Positions 1 through 10,502 of a DNA stretch of 64,000 nt are shown here, in pieces. How positions within the stretch are numbered: position 1 is the stretch's first letter; each line of letters begins with the position of its first letter. This DNA is from Drosophila miranda (lineage: Eukaryota; Arthropoda; Insecta; Diptera; Drosophilidae), in the NCBI RefSeq assembly GCF_003369915.1, contig NW_022881603.1, positions 53,751,771-53,815,770 of the forward strand, written 5' to 3'. A program made the translations under genes and the position numbers. The notes beneath the pieces are model-generated. The model searched no databases. It was not told the DNA's origin and saw only the letters and a list, made by a program, of their open reading frames with translations.

Positions 1-821
1 GTCGAAATTGGCGTCATCCGAGGTCGTCAGAAGTAGGTGCAATTAGCACCTCCTCGTCGTCGTTGTGGCTGTGGCTGCCCTCTTGGAGAACCAGTGGCAC
101 TGGTCCGGCCACCAGCTGGGAGCCAGGAGTAGACGGCACACATATTACTGTGGCGACACGGGTCCGGCCGCCAAAGTGAAATGGATGTGAGTGTGTGTGT
201 GCGTCGGCAATTGTGGCCCTAATGTAGAGCGAGTGGCACTGGTCCGGCCACCAGCTGTGGGCAATGGCGGACAACGACACACATAACTCGAACGGCACAG
301 GTCCGGCCGCCCAAGTGTAATGGATGTGAGTGTGTGTGTGCGTCGGCAATTGTGGCCCTAATGTAGAGCGAGTGGCACTGGTCCGGCCACCAGCTGTGGG
401 CAATGGCGGACAACGACACACCTACTCGAACGGCACAGGTCCGGCCGCCCAAGTGTAATGGGTGTTTGTGTGTGTGTGTCTGAATGGCTGGCGGTAGGTA
501 TTTTGAGAGCCCTTTTTTTTCGTATGTGTGGCTGATGGATTTTTTTCGTTTTCCAGGACCATAGGGCACTCTGAATGCCATGGCACTGGATCCGGCCACC
601 AACTAAGGACGATGGCGGACACGACACACATAACTCGAACGGCACAGGTCCGGCCGCCCAAGTGTAATGGATGTTTGTGTGTATGTGTGTATTTCCATTC
701 CAGGTACACATGGCACTCTGAATGCTTTGATGGCGGCAGCGTCCGTTGTTCATTTTTGTTGTGGCATGCGAGTGATATGCATTTGTCATTTAATCCAATG
801 CAGTGGCAGAGATGTGTCCAA
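1..821 (-). repeat. 3' UTR of telomere-type ORF1 element with GGCCGGACC repeats
   Basis: This is the region downstream of the ORF1 stop, read on the minus strand and cut by the window edge. It holds about eight copies of GGTCCGGCC (its complement is GGCCGGACC), near 101, 161, 241, 301, 378, 437, 590 and 649. They are separated by CA/TG-rich stretches and a recurring block that contains ATTAGGGCCACAATTGCC. The same module follows ORF1 in every other copy (for example 44743-45640, 50310-51076, 59062-59860). Irregular 3' UTR repeats are also a feature of D. melanogaster HeT-A, so the comparison is reasonable, but I see no direct sequence identity. Confidence 0.7.
494..556 (+). other. Candidate antisense intron in ORF1-element 3' UTR (copy 1)
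   Basis: On the strand opposite to ORF1 a GTAGGT donor at 494 is followed by a T-rich tract and a TTTTCCAG acceptor ending at 556, giving a 63-nt intron of normal Drosophila size. Five further copies of the 3' UTR keep the same arrangement, and all of those have GTAAGT donors. Antisense spliced transcripts are known for the D. melanogaster TART family. Use of this one is inferred. Confidence 0.45.
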
Positions 822-3800
822 TTAGTACACAGCGTTCCAGGATATCTGGTTGTCAAGATGGTACCTCATGTTGCGGGCGTAGGCCTTAATGTCATCCATG
901 GAGTCGTCATCTGTCCACATCTCATCGTCATCATTTTCTTCATCCATTTCAGGATCCGTCTCTGGAATGGCGGCTGGCGTTGGCCCTAACGTTTTTTGTG
1001 GTGGCTCTGATCGTGGTGGTTTCTTTGACCGCCTGGCTGCTGGAGCTGGGGCAACCACTGTTGCTGCTGCCATTGTTGGTGGATTTTCCGATGTTTCTGG
1101 AACTGCTGGAGTTGCCGTCACTGCCTGGGATTGGATGAGCGAGGTGAGTAGTGACATCATCACTTCCAGCCTCTTTTCCAATCGCGTCATCCTCTGCGTA
1201 TTCTCCAACAGTGCCTGGCTGCAGGATCCCTCCAAAGATTGGCGTTTCGGCTGCATCTTCTGCCGGGAGCGGTTGTTGGCAAACTGCTGCTGCTGCTGCT
1301 GTCGCTGTTGTTGTTCGCGCTGCGGCTGCTGTTGCAGCTGCTGTAGCTGCTGCTGTTGTGGTGCCTGGGAACGGCTCAATGGCTGCTCTGGACGTCGTCG
1401 CCCAGTGCGTGGGCCAGAGGCAGCAGGCGTCTGTTTTTTTAACTGTATTGGCTGCTGCTGATTCTGCTTCTGCTGATGTTGTTGTTGTTATCCTCTTCGT
1501 CGCCCAGGAGAGGAGACATTGAGTGGCGTCCATGCTGCCTGCTGCTGCTGCTGTCCGCGCCAGGGATTGGCTGGCGTTTGAGCTGGCTGTTGCTGCTGCT
1601 GCTGTCGGCGCCCTGGATGTGCTGGTGTGGTTTTTTCTGGTGGCTGCTGCTCTGGCAATGGCTGCAGAAGCGAGCTGCGCTTGCGACGCAACTCCTGCAT
1701 GGCCACTCGGTGCGACAGAAGGCGGCCCCTTGCTGCCTTGAATGCCGGACATCCCTTGTAGGCGCTGATGTGGGCGCCCTGGCAATTGGCGCATTTAGGG
1801 GCGTCTGCCCTTGGCTTGGCACATGCCGTGGACGCGTGGGCACCCGCACACTTCATACAGACGAATGAACGCCTGCAGTAGGTGCGGGTGTGCCCAAAAG
1901 CCTGACATCTGTGGCACTGGGCTGGGTCCACCGGCTTGGCCTGCCTCTCAACGATCACTAACTGGTTGCCCAGCTGGGTTAATTGGAGGACATCGTGGTG
2001 GCTTTCATCCGGCTTGGGGGCTATCTCCAACTCGAACTGGTCGAGTGGCTGTCCATCGGATCTCGCTTTAATGGCTCTAATAAATTTAACTGAATAGCCC
2101 AGTTCGGCCATCTGATTTGTTATTAGTTGGGTGCTTGTGGAGTGGTGGAGATCTCGCACGACGATCTGTAGCCCACGGTCACTCTTGTGCTGGTGTGTGT
2201 AGTGGCCAGTCATCGCCTCGTTGCCGCCGCCATCGCCCAGGATTGCCATGATGGCATCTCTGGTAGCCATGTCGCGGGCCTGGATACGGACACCATTGCG
2301 GCTGATGAGCTTAGTGTGATAGCTACTGTTGCCCACCCTCGGGTCATTCTGCAGCTTGTCCAGAATGGGCATAATGTCGGGGACAGCTGGCAGAATGATG
2401 GGGGGGGGGAATAATTGTCGTTGGTTGGTGCTGTCGCTGCAGCATCCGAATTTGTCTGGCATTGGGCATACTCATTGAGGGCAGCTGGAGCAGCCCAACG
2501 CCGCCGCCGCTGCTGCTGCTGTGGGTTCCTGTGCCGCAACTACTAGTTGCATTTGCAGGTGAGTGAGGTAGAGCTGGTGGAGCATTGGCAGTGGCATGGG
2601 CAGGGGCAGGGGCGGGGGCAGGGGCAGGGGCATTTTGTGTAATTGTCCGCTGATGTTGTTGCTGGTTTGATTGTTGGTGATGATGGGGATGGTTTTGAAT
2701 TTGGGGGATATGGGATTTGCTTGCCTGTTGGTTGGTACTTTCCCGGAGTCGTCGTTTGGCCGATGCATGATTGCCATCCAAATTGTCGTCGTCATCGTCG
2801 TCATCAAACTCAACAACCATGACATCACTGTCATCATCATCGTCATCATCATCCACCTCGGCGCGGACGCGCTTCAGTGGCGAACGGGCCGCTGCTGCAG
2901 CAGTGGCGGATGGGATATCATCGGTATTGGCTGTGTTTGTTGCCGTTGGCCTATGTTGTTGTTGTTGATGTGTTTGCTGCTGCTGCTGATGTTCCTCTGG
3001 CGGCGGTGGTGGGGGGGGTCCGCCTGTTAACTTTGCTGTTAACAGGCATCGTCGTCTGGCTGCCGACGTAATTGTAGTTGTCGTTTTTGTGTTTGATGTC
3101 GCTGTTTGTGTGCTGATGTATGTCATCATTGTATTTGTGGTTGTGGTATTGGCTGTGTGCATTGCATTTGGAACCGCTGCTGTGGCCGATCGAGCGGGGT
3201 TTGTGCCATGGCTGTGTTTCGAGTTCGAACTCGCTCCCGAACGGGCACTCGAACACGAATCTTTTGTTGGCTGCTGTTCGTGCAGAGGCTGCTCGAGTGC
3301 CCTCTCGTACTGTCGCTGGTACGAGGTCGTTACCCGCTCTCTCTTTGCGCCTTCTCTCGCTCCTTGCTGTTTCCGGCTCTCTCCACACGATGCATCGGCA
3401 TACGGTGCATCGATACGTGTCTGTGTGTGTTGGAGTGTGGGAAGCGGAATTATTGGCGCGCTTGGTACCGCTTGGCTTGGCTTGGCTTGACATTGCGGTG
3501 CTTTGGCTGACGCCGCTGCCGCTGCCGACGCCGCCAATGCCTCAAGCCGGCGACTACCGCTGCTGCTGCTGATGGTCTGCTGCTGCTGCTGATGGTCTGC
3601 TGCTGCTGCTGCTGGCGTTCCTGGGTATGGACCGTCTCCACCCAGTCGCCGATCTGGAACTGCTCCTGGCTGGTGAGATTGGGAATGGCCGCCCAGCTGT
3701 TGGGGCAGGGCAGGTCGGGGTCGGGGATGGGGCTTGTGGCCGGAGTGGCCGTGATGGTGGTGTCGGCATTTGTGGTCCTCACATACCCGGTAATGGTGGC

Positions 3801-4112
3801 TGGAGCCGGTCCAGGAATTGGAGGAAGTGCCTCCAACCAGGTGGCGGAGTCGGTGGATTGGCGTCTCAGTATCGCTGCGTTTGCCACGGTGCCGGTCGCT
3901 GCGCTGTCGGCGCTGGCTTCGCCGTCGGCGGCGCTGTCGGAGCTGGCAGTGGAAATGGCTGATTTGGGGCGATCCCTGGCTGTGACGCCGTGTGGTCCTC
4001 GTCGTCGTCGTCCTCTTCTGGCAGTGGATCCGCGTGGCATAGCTGCGCTGGATTGGCTTTGGTTGGATTTGGTAATAAATTTTTCGACCGACGCGAGTGG
4101 AGTTTTTGTCAA
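822..4112 (-). pseudogene. ORF1 (gag-like) of HeT-A/TART-like element, frameshifted
   Basis: This is a gag-like nucleocapsid ORF of Jockey-clade type. Translation proceeds from the first ATG at 4112, or from a conserved ATG at 4040 that starts MPRGSTARRG, to the conserved end NAVY and stop at 822. In order it has a basic N-terminus, a Ser/Ala-rich stretch, His/Gln-rich and poly-Asp tracts, a PRE_C2HC-like region, then three zinc knuckles at about 1750-1920 (CX2CX4HX4C, CX2CX3HX4C, CX2CX3HX5C), and a Gln-rich tail. Frameshifts are visible near 3540-3600, where a CTGCTGCTGATGGT segment is duplicated, and at the G tract near 2401-2409. A stop at 1488 interrupts the Gln-rich tail. The sense strand is strongly A/C-rich. 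No reverse transcriptase follows this ORF1, which is HeT-A-like. It is probably dead. Confidence 0.75.
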
Positions 4113-4691
4113 GCCAAATTATTCACACAGTTTTTTTATTATTTTTTTTTTTTTCAATATATACCCGCTTTGGGTTGAGGGCTCTCAGTGCTCCAACAGG
4201 GGAGGGCCTGAGAGGCTGGGGTGTGAGCCGCCAGCAACCAAGCGCGTTGCTTTATAAATATTTTTTTTTTTTTTTTTTTTTGGGCAGTATATGTCTTAAT
4301 TTAATTTATGTACATTTTTGTGTTTGTTTTACAAATCAACTTTAAACGACACTTCAAACACACTAGTACATTTGATGGCACAATAAACTTTACAAACATA
4401 TAATACTGCAGCAACGAAACACTTGTAACCTCGAAATAGGCCCGCAGCCAGCAGGGGGGGGGGGGGAAAGGGGAAATTGAAAAAGAGAGACACAAAATAT
4501 TCGGCACTTTGACGGAGGGACTAAACTAAACCTCGAACACGTCTCGACTCCACAACGTTCTCGACACGACTTTCCATTTGGACAGAGACCCAGACTCGAG
4601 ACCACTCCACGATCGGGGCAAAAGGCTCCAAAAGTACGAATTGTCAAGAGGGGGAGGGGGGACTCGTCAAGTGTGTGTAATAGTGTGTCAT

Positions 4692-4692
<1 letters not shown>
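4113..4692 (-). promoter_or_regulatory. Leader/5' UTR of ORF1 element
   Basis: This non-coding leader, on the minus strand, precedes ORF1. It includes the block rich in GCGCTTGGTTGCTGGCGGC, a G10-type tract at 4455-4465, and a CA/GT-rich segment next to the R1-clade insertion. The equivalent plus-strand copies are 46551-47201 and 60749-61000, and the same leader precedes the cargo ORF at 30260. D. melanogaster HeT-A and TART drive transcription from terminal UTRs, so a promoter here is plausible but not demonstrated. Confidence 0.5.
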
Positions 4693-4728
<36 letters not shown>

Positions 4729-4881
4729 TCTGTATTAACTCTTAATTTTATTAAATTTTATAAGCCTGGGACTTAACTAAAGCTAGACAGGGAGCTGTAT
4801 TGAGTTGGAGAGACCGGCAGGAAGTTCCGGGTCTCTGCGGGACGGCCGCAAAGCATTGCTTCGCAGGGACCATGGTTCCTC

Positions 4882-7800
4882 CTAGCCACTCTCGTTCCTT
4901 CGGCGCTCGCACCTACGCAGCTCCTTCATGGCGCCGGCTGAAAAGTTGCTCCAGGCCGACCATACCATGGGGTCTTCCACAATCTTCTCGATCAGGTTGT
5001 TCGGCGTGAGCTGCCCGCCGGCGGCTCGCCACAACTCCTCCCTAATAAGTGAGAAGCGCCCACATTGAAAAATGATGTGCTCAGCGTCTTCAGTGGCGTC
5101 GCCGCACCACGAGCAGTTCGGCGAGTTCTCGTGGCCGAACCTCCAAAGGTAATGGCTGAAGCAGCCGTGTCCGCTCAGAAGCTGTGTGGAATGGAAATTG
5201 ACCACACCGTGTCGCCTGCCGATCCAATATCGGACATCCGGAATCAGGCGGTGTGTCCACCGTCCTTTATCAGAGTCGTCCCAGCGGCTTTGCCATGCTC
5301 TGAGGCTTCCTTCACGGGCCTGCTTGCGCGCGTCTCTCCTTGCCGCGCCGGCCCGGATGGCCTCGGCCACGGCCCTCTCCTCAAGCACCAGAAGGTCAAT
5401 TGGAAGGACACCCGCCAGGACTAGGGCAGCGTCGTCGGATATGGTCCGAAAGCCGCAGCAGATCCGGAGCGCGCAGAGGCGATGAGTGGCTTTTACGCCC
5501 CTAGCGTAGCTGGCAACTTTAATTCCATCCGCCCATACGTCTGCTGCATAGGTCATGGCTGAGCGGACTACACTGGTCAGCAGAATCCTCCTCTCCTGCT
5601 TCGGGCCACGGGTGTTCAGCAGTATTCGGAACAGCGCCCGACTCGTGTTTGCCGCTTTCTCCTGGACGTAGCTTAGGTGTTCACGGAAACTGAGCCTGGT
5701 GTCGATCATCACGCCCAGATACCGAATGGCTCGTTTCGACGATAGTCTCTGGTCGCCAACCCTGATGTGAGCGGTCTCCACAGTCGAACGGGTGCTCACC
5801 AATACTGCCTCGGTTTTATGAGCGGCTATCTCTAGTCCCGCAGAGCGGAGCCAGTCTGCAATCAGCTGGATTGCGGTGTCACAATTTGCTTCGACGACGT
5901 CCAGGTGCTTGGCCACCACCGTCAGGGCGACATCATCTGCGTAGCAGGTTAGCTGACATCCGCCTGGAAGAGCTAATCTCATGACTCCATCGTAGGCAAT
6001 GTTCCATAATAGGGGACCCATCACTGATCCTTGGGGAACTCCTGCCGTTATGCCGTGAGTCTGCGCTCCGGCCTCCGTATTATACTCCAGCAGTCTTCCC
6101 GCGAAGTAGCTCCTTACGATTGCCTGAAGGTATTGGGGTACACCGCGCCGGTTAAGTGAGTCCAGGATGCACTCCCACTTCACCGTATTGAAGGCGTTCC
6201 TGATGTCTAGGGTGACAATCAGGCAGTATTCCTTCTTGCCGCCCTTCCATCGAGTTCCCTCCACTGCCTTGGAGGCTATGTCAACTACCCTGCCTATGGC
6301 GTCCACCGTTGACCTCCCACTCCTGAAGCCGTATTGGTTTGGTGAAAGTCCCCCAGCATCCTCGACGGCGTTGTCTAGTCTTATCTGTTCCAGAGTCTTC
6401 CCCAGCGAGTCGATTAAGCAAATCGGTCGAAACGAGGAGGGATCGTCCGGCGGCTTTCCTGGCTTTGGCAAGAGCACCAGGTGTTGCAACTTCCACTGCG
6501 GCGGAAATAGTCCTTCCCGCAGGCACTGCGTGAATGCCTTAGCAAACTCGTGCGGGTTGTATGCCATCGCCAGTTTTACCGCACGGTTGGGGATTCCATC
6601 AGGGCCTGGAGCCTTCTTGGCCTTTAAGCTTTGGGCCAGGGCGACGATTTCGTCCTCCGTGACCGGTTCGACCGAGTATGCAGGCTGGTGTGCGACGGCA
6701 CTGCTGGCAAGACCGTGAGCCCCGGATGGGAACAATGCCTCAACAATCGTCCGCAACTGGTCTGGGTCAGACGGCGACCCCGCGTTGCTGCCATGAATTC
6801 GCTTCATTACCGTCTTGTAGGCACGTCCCCACGGATCCTTCTCGGCTGAGTCGCAAAGCTGCAGGAAGCACTCCCTCTTGCTCTCCTTGATGGCGTTCTT
6901 TAGGGCTTTTCTAGCTCCGCAGTACTCCGCCTGTAGCCTTGGCCAGCTAGTGCCACTCCTTCTGCGAGCCCGTTGATATCGCCTTCTAGCTGACAGGCAA
7001 GTGCGTCTGGCCTCCTGGATCTCGTCATTCCACCAATAGGTCGGCGATTGCTTACCCTTGAATGGCCTCTTGCGACTCATACTGGCATCGCATGCGAGCA
7101 GTAGGGACTCCAGAAGCTGGTTGACCATCTGTTGAGCTGAGCCTCCGACCTCCATATTCCTCAGCGCCTCCAAGAACCTTGGAATCCGCATTGATTCGGG
7201 ATTGTAGGCTGCTCTCCGGTTTGTCTGCGTTGCCCTGGTCAGTCTGCAACCACCTTCTCCGCCTATCGAGAACACCACTGCCTCGTGGTCGCTGGCCGTA
7301 TAGTGGTTCCCCAGGCGCCAGGTGGACAGAGGGGAAAGGCTGCTAGAGGCGAATGTAAGGTCGATGACTGACCCAGAGCCACCCCTGTTGAAGGTATTCG
7401 CGGTCCCCTGATTCAACAATGCTACGTCCAACGCAGCGAAGGCCTCAAGCAGTACGTGTCCCTTGTATATGGCGTCCGAGCTGCTGCTTCTGGAGATGTC
7501 ACTGCCCCACTCCTGGGCCCAAGCATTGAAGTCGCCAGCAATCACATTTGGTTTGTGGTGCCTGGCGTCGTCGGCCAATTCGTCCATCGCCGCAGCGAAG
7601 CTATGACGGCTCAAGCTTGGGGGGAGATAGCAGCTGTAAATCCATAAGTTCCCCAGTTTTGCCCTGACGAAATGTCGGAACTCAGCGCACACTGAGGGCC
7701 GCAGAGGAGGCTTACCGCAAGCCCATATTGCTGCTTTTCCTGAGGAGCTTTGGACCCAGAATCCATCCTCGGGGGAAATGTATGGTTCGCTAATTATTGC

Positions 7801-7890
7801 AACGTCCGATCTCATTTCACGCACCGACTGAGAGAGCAGATCTGTGGCAGCCTCGCAATGGTTTAGGTTTATTTGGTAAAACCTAACCAT
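4882..7890 (-). CDS. R1-clade ORF2: endonuclease-reverse transcriptase
   Basis: This 1002-residue ORF is open from ATG to stop and supplies the nicking and target-primed reverse transcription activity of the element. An APE-type endonuclease fills roughly residues 1-220, with SEPY near the start, AGDFNAW near 118 and a SDHEAV motif near 200. The RT carries a DIRNAFN motif A, GVPQGSVMGPLLWN motif B and catalytic YADD motif C. The C-terminus has a Cys/His cluster (CSWCG followed by H and C residues). The length suits R1-clade ORF2 proteins (about 1000 residues). Its ATG overlaps the ORF1 stop by 8 nt (ATGGTTAG), which suggests coupled stop-restart translation. I see no damage, so it may be active. 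Confidence 0.85.
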   Translation of the reverse strand: MVRFYQINLNHCEAATDLLSQSVREMRSDVAIISEPYISPEDGFWVQSSSGKAAIWACGKPPLRPSVCAEFRHFVRAKLGNLWIYSCYLPPSLSRHSFAAAMDELADDARHHKPNVIAGDFNAWAQEWGSDISRSSSSDAIYKGHVLLEAFAALDVALLNQGTANTFNRGGSGSVIDLTFASSSLSPLSTWRLGNHYTASDHEAVVFSIGGEGGCRLTRATQTNRRAAYNPESMRIPRFLEALRNMEVGGSAQQMVNQLLESLLLACDASMSRKRPFKGKQSPTYWWNDEIQEARRTCLSARRRYQRARRRSGTSWPRLQAEYCGARKALKNAIKESKRECFLQLCDSAEKDPWGRAYKTVMKRIHGSNAGSPSDPDQLRTIVEALFPSGAHGLASSAVAHQPAYSVEPVTEDEIVALAQSLKAKKAPGPDGIPNRAVKLAMAYNPHEFAKAFTQCLREGLFPPQWKLQHLVLLPKPGKPPDDPSSFRPICLIDSLGKTLEQIRLDNAVEDAGGLSPNQYGFRSGRSTVDAIGRVVDIASKAVEGTRWKGGKKEYCLIVTLDIRNAFNTVKWECILDSLNRRGVPQYLQAIVRSYFAGRLLEYNTEAGAQTHGITAGVPQGSVMGPLLWNIAYDGVMRLALPGGCQLTCYADDVALTVVAKHLDVVEANCDTAIQLIADWLRSAGLEIAAHKTEAVLVSTRSTVETAHIRVGDQRLSSKRAIRYLGVMIDTRLSFREHLSYVQEKAANTSRALFRILLNTRGPKQERRILLTSVVRSAMTYAADVWADGIKVASYARGVKATHRLCALRICCGFRTISDDAALVLAGVLPIDLLVLEERAVAEAIRAGAARRDARKQAREGSLRAWQSRWDDSDKGRWTHRLIPDVRYWIGRRHGVVNFHSTQLLSGHGCFSHYLWRFGHENSPNCSWCGDATEDAEHIIFQCGRFSLIREELWRAAGGQLTPNNLIEKIVEDPMVWSAWSNFSAGAMKELRRCERRRNESG

Positions 7891-9028
7891 GTCCAGCGTT
7901 TTGACTTGCCTTCTCTTTGGGTGCCATGGGGCACCTGTGGCTACCAGCTACGTGTGAGTGGGGCTTGCCCTTTCCGACACAGAGGAAGCATTTTGCCTCA
8001 TTGTGGCAGTCGCTTATCTTGTGCTCCTCAGACCCACAGCGGAAGCACCACCCGCTTCTGTCTACAGAGCTTTTGCAATTAAGTGCAACGTGGCCGATCT
8101 CAAGGCACCTGAAGCACTTTAACGGCAGATTTCGCTCCCGTATGCGGCAGACGGACCATGCCACTTTAACCTTACCAACGGATAGCGCCTTCGTCGCAAG
8201 GGTCGCCGGCAGGCAAATAATAGCCCGCTGGGTACCACCAAAGCCTGGGCGCAAACTCTTAATGGCGTCCACATCGAGTGTAATCCCCATTTGCTCGCTG
8301 AAGGCCTTCCTCACGTCCTCCGAGGTAGCCATCTCATCCAAGTCGAGCATCTCTAGCCTCGTCTGCTGGGTGAGTGCTCGCGCCTCCGCCTTGCCTCCTA
8401 GGACAGTGCCTATGTCCTCGCGAAACAGCTGCGCGGTCTCCTTCGAGGCGTCTTTGAGCTCCAATAGAAGAGCACCTTTGGCTGTTCGCTTCACTCTGCT
8501 CAAACTCTCGCCGACCTTCTCGCTCTGGTTGCGGGTGACGAGGTTAAGGATCTCCGCGTAAGTCATTTCCCCTTTTGGCTCGATGATAATAACATCCGGA
8601 CGGGGCCTTGGCTTCCGGGCGTGCGCTCTGCTCTTCACCTTCTCCCATTCACCTTCGGTAGGTGCAGCTGATTCGGTCTTCCTTGCCGGTTGTTCGCGGG
8701 ACTGCAACGTGGGATGGCCACTCATATTGTTTCTCCTCTTCGGCGAGCTCCTCGTCGGCTTGTTCAGCTTCCTTTTCGGCGCATCGTGTTGAGGGGAGCA
8801 CTGCGTCTCCTGATCACGCCGCTCCACCCTCTCCTTCCTCTGCAACTTTGCGTCGAAGCTGTGAAGCGCGGACTTTTGCATCCTCACCACGATCTGCGCC
8901 AAATCTTTCATCTCCTTGTTGAGATAACGGGCGTCGCTCAGCATCTTCGACAATTCCGTCGACTTTTCTACCAGCGAAGCCAGGATCGACCGTACAGCTT
9001 TTGTCTGTGGAAGCACTGCTGAAGTCAA
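7883..9028 (-). CDS. R1-clade ORF1: gag-like RNA-binding protein
   Basis: The 381-residue ORF is a nucleocapsid-like protein that would coat element RNA. The N-terminal third is charged and helical-looking. The C-terminal third has three consecutive CCHC-type knuckles beginning CFRC, CFRC and CFLC, as in R1/TRAS/I-type ORF1 proteins. The start at 9028 may be internal. A second frame that opens with ATG at 9080 reads plausibly for about 25 residues and then loses similarity in character near 9010-9030, so a frameshift there may have removed the true N-terminus. R1 ORF1 proteins are usually longer (over 450 residues). The stop overlaps the ORF2 start. Confidence 0.7.
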   Translation of the reverse strand: MTSAVLPQTKAVRSILASLVEKSTELSKMLSDARYLNKEMKDLAQIVVRMQKSALHSFDAKLQRKERVERRDQETQCSPQHDAPKRKLNKPTRSSPKRRNNMSGHPTLQSREQPARKTESAAPTEGEWEKVKSRAHARKPRPRPDVIIIEPKGEMTYAEILNLVTRNQSEKVGESLSRVKRTAKGALLLELKDASKETAQLFREDIGTVLGGKAEARALTQQTRLEMLDLDEMATSEDVRKAFSEQMGITLDVDAIKSLRPGFGGTQRAIICLPATLATKALSVGKVKVAWSVCRIRERNLPLKCFRCLEIGHVALNCKSSVDRSGWCFRCGSEEHKISDCHNEAKCFLCVGKGKPHSHVAGSHRCPMAPKEKASQNAGHG

Positions 9029-9386
9029 ACGGATTGACAGGGACTTCTGCTGGTGCAGACACAGTCAGTGCTGGCAGCACTCTAAGGGGCGCCTTAAGTG
9101 GAGTTCCGGTACCAAGGCTTAGCTGGGCCGGCTTCTCAACTGCCTGCTCCCTGGGCCAAATGCCTCGGGGCGTCTGCCACTGTGGTGGGGAACGCTGCAG
9201 GCTAGTTCTCCTCTCAAAGACCCCGCTTTTCCTCCTCCTCCATTCTTCCTATTTGTAACTGCCAAATACTCGATTTTGAAATTAGAAATTTAAAATTTAA
9301 AATTTGGGGCCCGCGCGATTTTCCGGTTGGCGCTCAACTTTCAAACTGGATGGCCCTATCTGGCAACCCTATGACTGTCCTACGCT

Positions 9387-9846
9387 GATGCTGATTTGAA
9401 AGTCGATTTGAAACCGATAATCAATTGTCAGCACCGTTGCCGCCGAAGATTTTTATCACAGATTGTAATAATTTTGTAGTGGGGTGTCGGAGAACCGCAC
9501 TAATTACGAAAATAACAATGTGGGGGGGGGGTGTGGGGAAAGGGGTTAAAGAAATGAGATCGAAAATTCAGAAAGTGCAGTGTTGCAACACGTAGTCAAT
9601 TTAGGAATAGATAAAGAGAAAAAGGTAAACAATGCAGGTGCTTTGCGTGGAAAATAAGAGGAAATACACTAAGATAAAAAGAGACAAGCACTTGCAGAAA
9701 TAACAATACAGATAAGTAGTAGACTGGAGTGAAGACGACGGAAAAACAGGTAATAAAAGAGATACTACACTGGAACATAGACGAGACAAAACAGGTACAA
9801 TTGATTTACGTTTACAATATTACAATAAACATAACAATTTAAAATA
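9387..9846 (-). repeat. ORF1-element linker (3' tail) fragment
   Basis: This non-coding sequence is shared with 23380-23715, 34031-34495, 45790-46250 and 59985-60450. On the minus strand it runs from the TTTAAATTGTTATG block through a polypyrimidine segment to the region that joins the leader. It ends abruptly at about 9846, where orientation flips to a plus-strand cargo fragment. Confidence 0.6.
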
Positions 9847-9856
9847 ATGGCTGCCC

Positions 9857-10012
9857 TCGGACGATGAAGGCGAGTCGGTCGGAGTCGCTCCCGCAGTCGC
9901 TCCCGTAGCTGCTCCCGAAGTCGTTTCCGCTGGAGGAAATGCCGGTACAAATCAGCCGGCACCATTTGTGCTGCGCACCAGCAGGAGGCTCAAGAGTCTG
10001 CCTCCGTTTTAG
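9857..10012 (+). pseudogene. C-terminal fragment of cargo ORF 1 (MPAKKK type)
   Basis: Only the last ~51 codons of the cargo ORF that is complete at 30260-30964 remain here. They run from the SDDEGES segment to the conserved end RRLKSLPPF and stop at 10010. The fragment is fused at its 5' side to inverted ORF1-element tail, with the junction between 9846 and 9857. It is a remnant with no start of its own. See the entry at 30260 for the fuller description. Confidence 0.6.
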
Positions 10013-10385
10013 ATTGTTGCACCTTCCACCCTCCAAATGAAAGAAAAAGAATAAAGAAAAGAAAAGCAAAGAAAAGAAAAACCCTCTACAGAATGTCTCT
10101 TTTGCTCTCATTGTAAATTGAAGCGCCTCTTTCGGCGGAACCTACCCCAAGAGCGGAAAGCGGAGATCAATTAGAATTGTGAACCCCAAAGCGAGCGATT
10201 GATACGATACACTCACGAGTACTCATGCCAAAGCCCGAGTACTCTGTCCAGCATCCACATCGGGGAATCAACATAAATGGGTGGCTCCGCGGACGGTGTT
10301 CCAGCAGTCGCGCTTGGGCGGTCCGAGTGAGCAGTAACGGATCTTCTGCAGAAATCAGTGCATAGATACAGTATCTGAAGGATCC
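10013..10385 (+). other. Cargo spacer downstream of ORF 1
   Basis: The 373 bp following the cargo ORF match 30965-31240 and part of 23965-24100. An A/G-rich AAAGAAAAG tract comes first, then a segment with repeated GAGTACTC. I see no gene. The spacer ends at a deletion junction that skips the Mdr65-like exon present in the other units. Confidence 0.5.
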
Positions 10386-10502
10386 GGTGGTACGATCGCC
10401 CTGCCCCAGAGCGGCGCCACGGCAACGGCAACGGCCACGAGTGCTACCTCAACCCTCGCCAAACACAGTCCCGAGGTCAAGACAGGAGAGGTCTATGTCT
10501 GA
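10386..10502 (+). pseudogene. C-terminal fragment of cargo ORF 2 (GEVYV end)
   Basis: The last ~38 codons of the unrecognised cargo ORF 2 are kept, from GGT-A/T-ACGATCGCC to GEVYV and stop at 10500. The first codon of the segment reads GGTGGTACGA, where the other copies have GGTGGCACGA. The upstream part and the Mdr65-like exon are deleted in this unit. Confidence 0.55.

Larger units (their letters stand above)
4693..9386 (-). mobile_element. R1-clade non-LTR retrotransposon (RT1/Waldo-like)
   Basis: The element has two ORFs on the minus strand and ends in a 35-nt A tail, seen as T at 4693-4727. It splits a leader that is continuous elsewhere (46.2-46.6 kb and 60.4-60.8 kb). Its 3' junction lies at the edge of a CA microsatellite, and its 5' junction lies near 9386. 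Compared with the uninterrupted copies about 340 bp of target is missing. The endonuclease and RT resemble the R1 clade, whose RT1/Waldo members favour ACAY repeats. No 28S rDNA flanks it. The open ORF2 and long A tail suggest a recent insertion. Confidence 0.75.

Noticed and set aside
2472..3572. Plus-strand ORFs rich in Ser, Leu and Val across 2472-3572
   Set aside because: Antisense shadows of the low-complexity region of the minus-strand ORF1.
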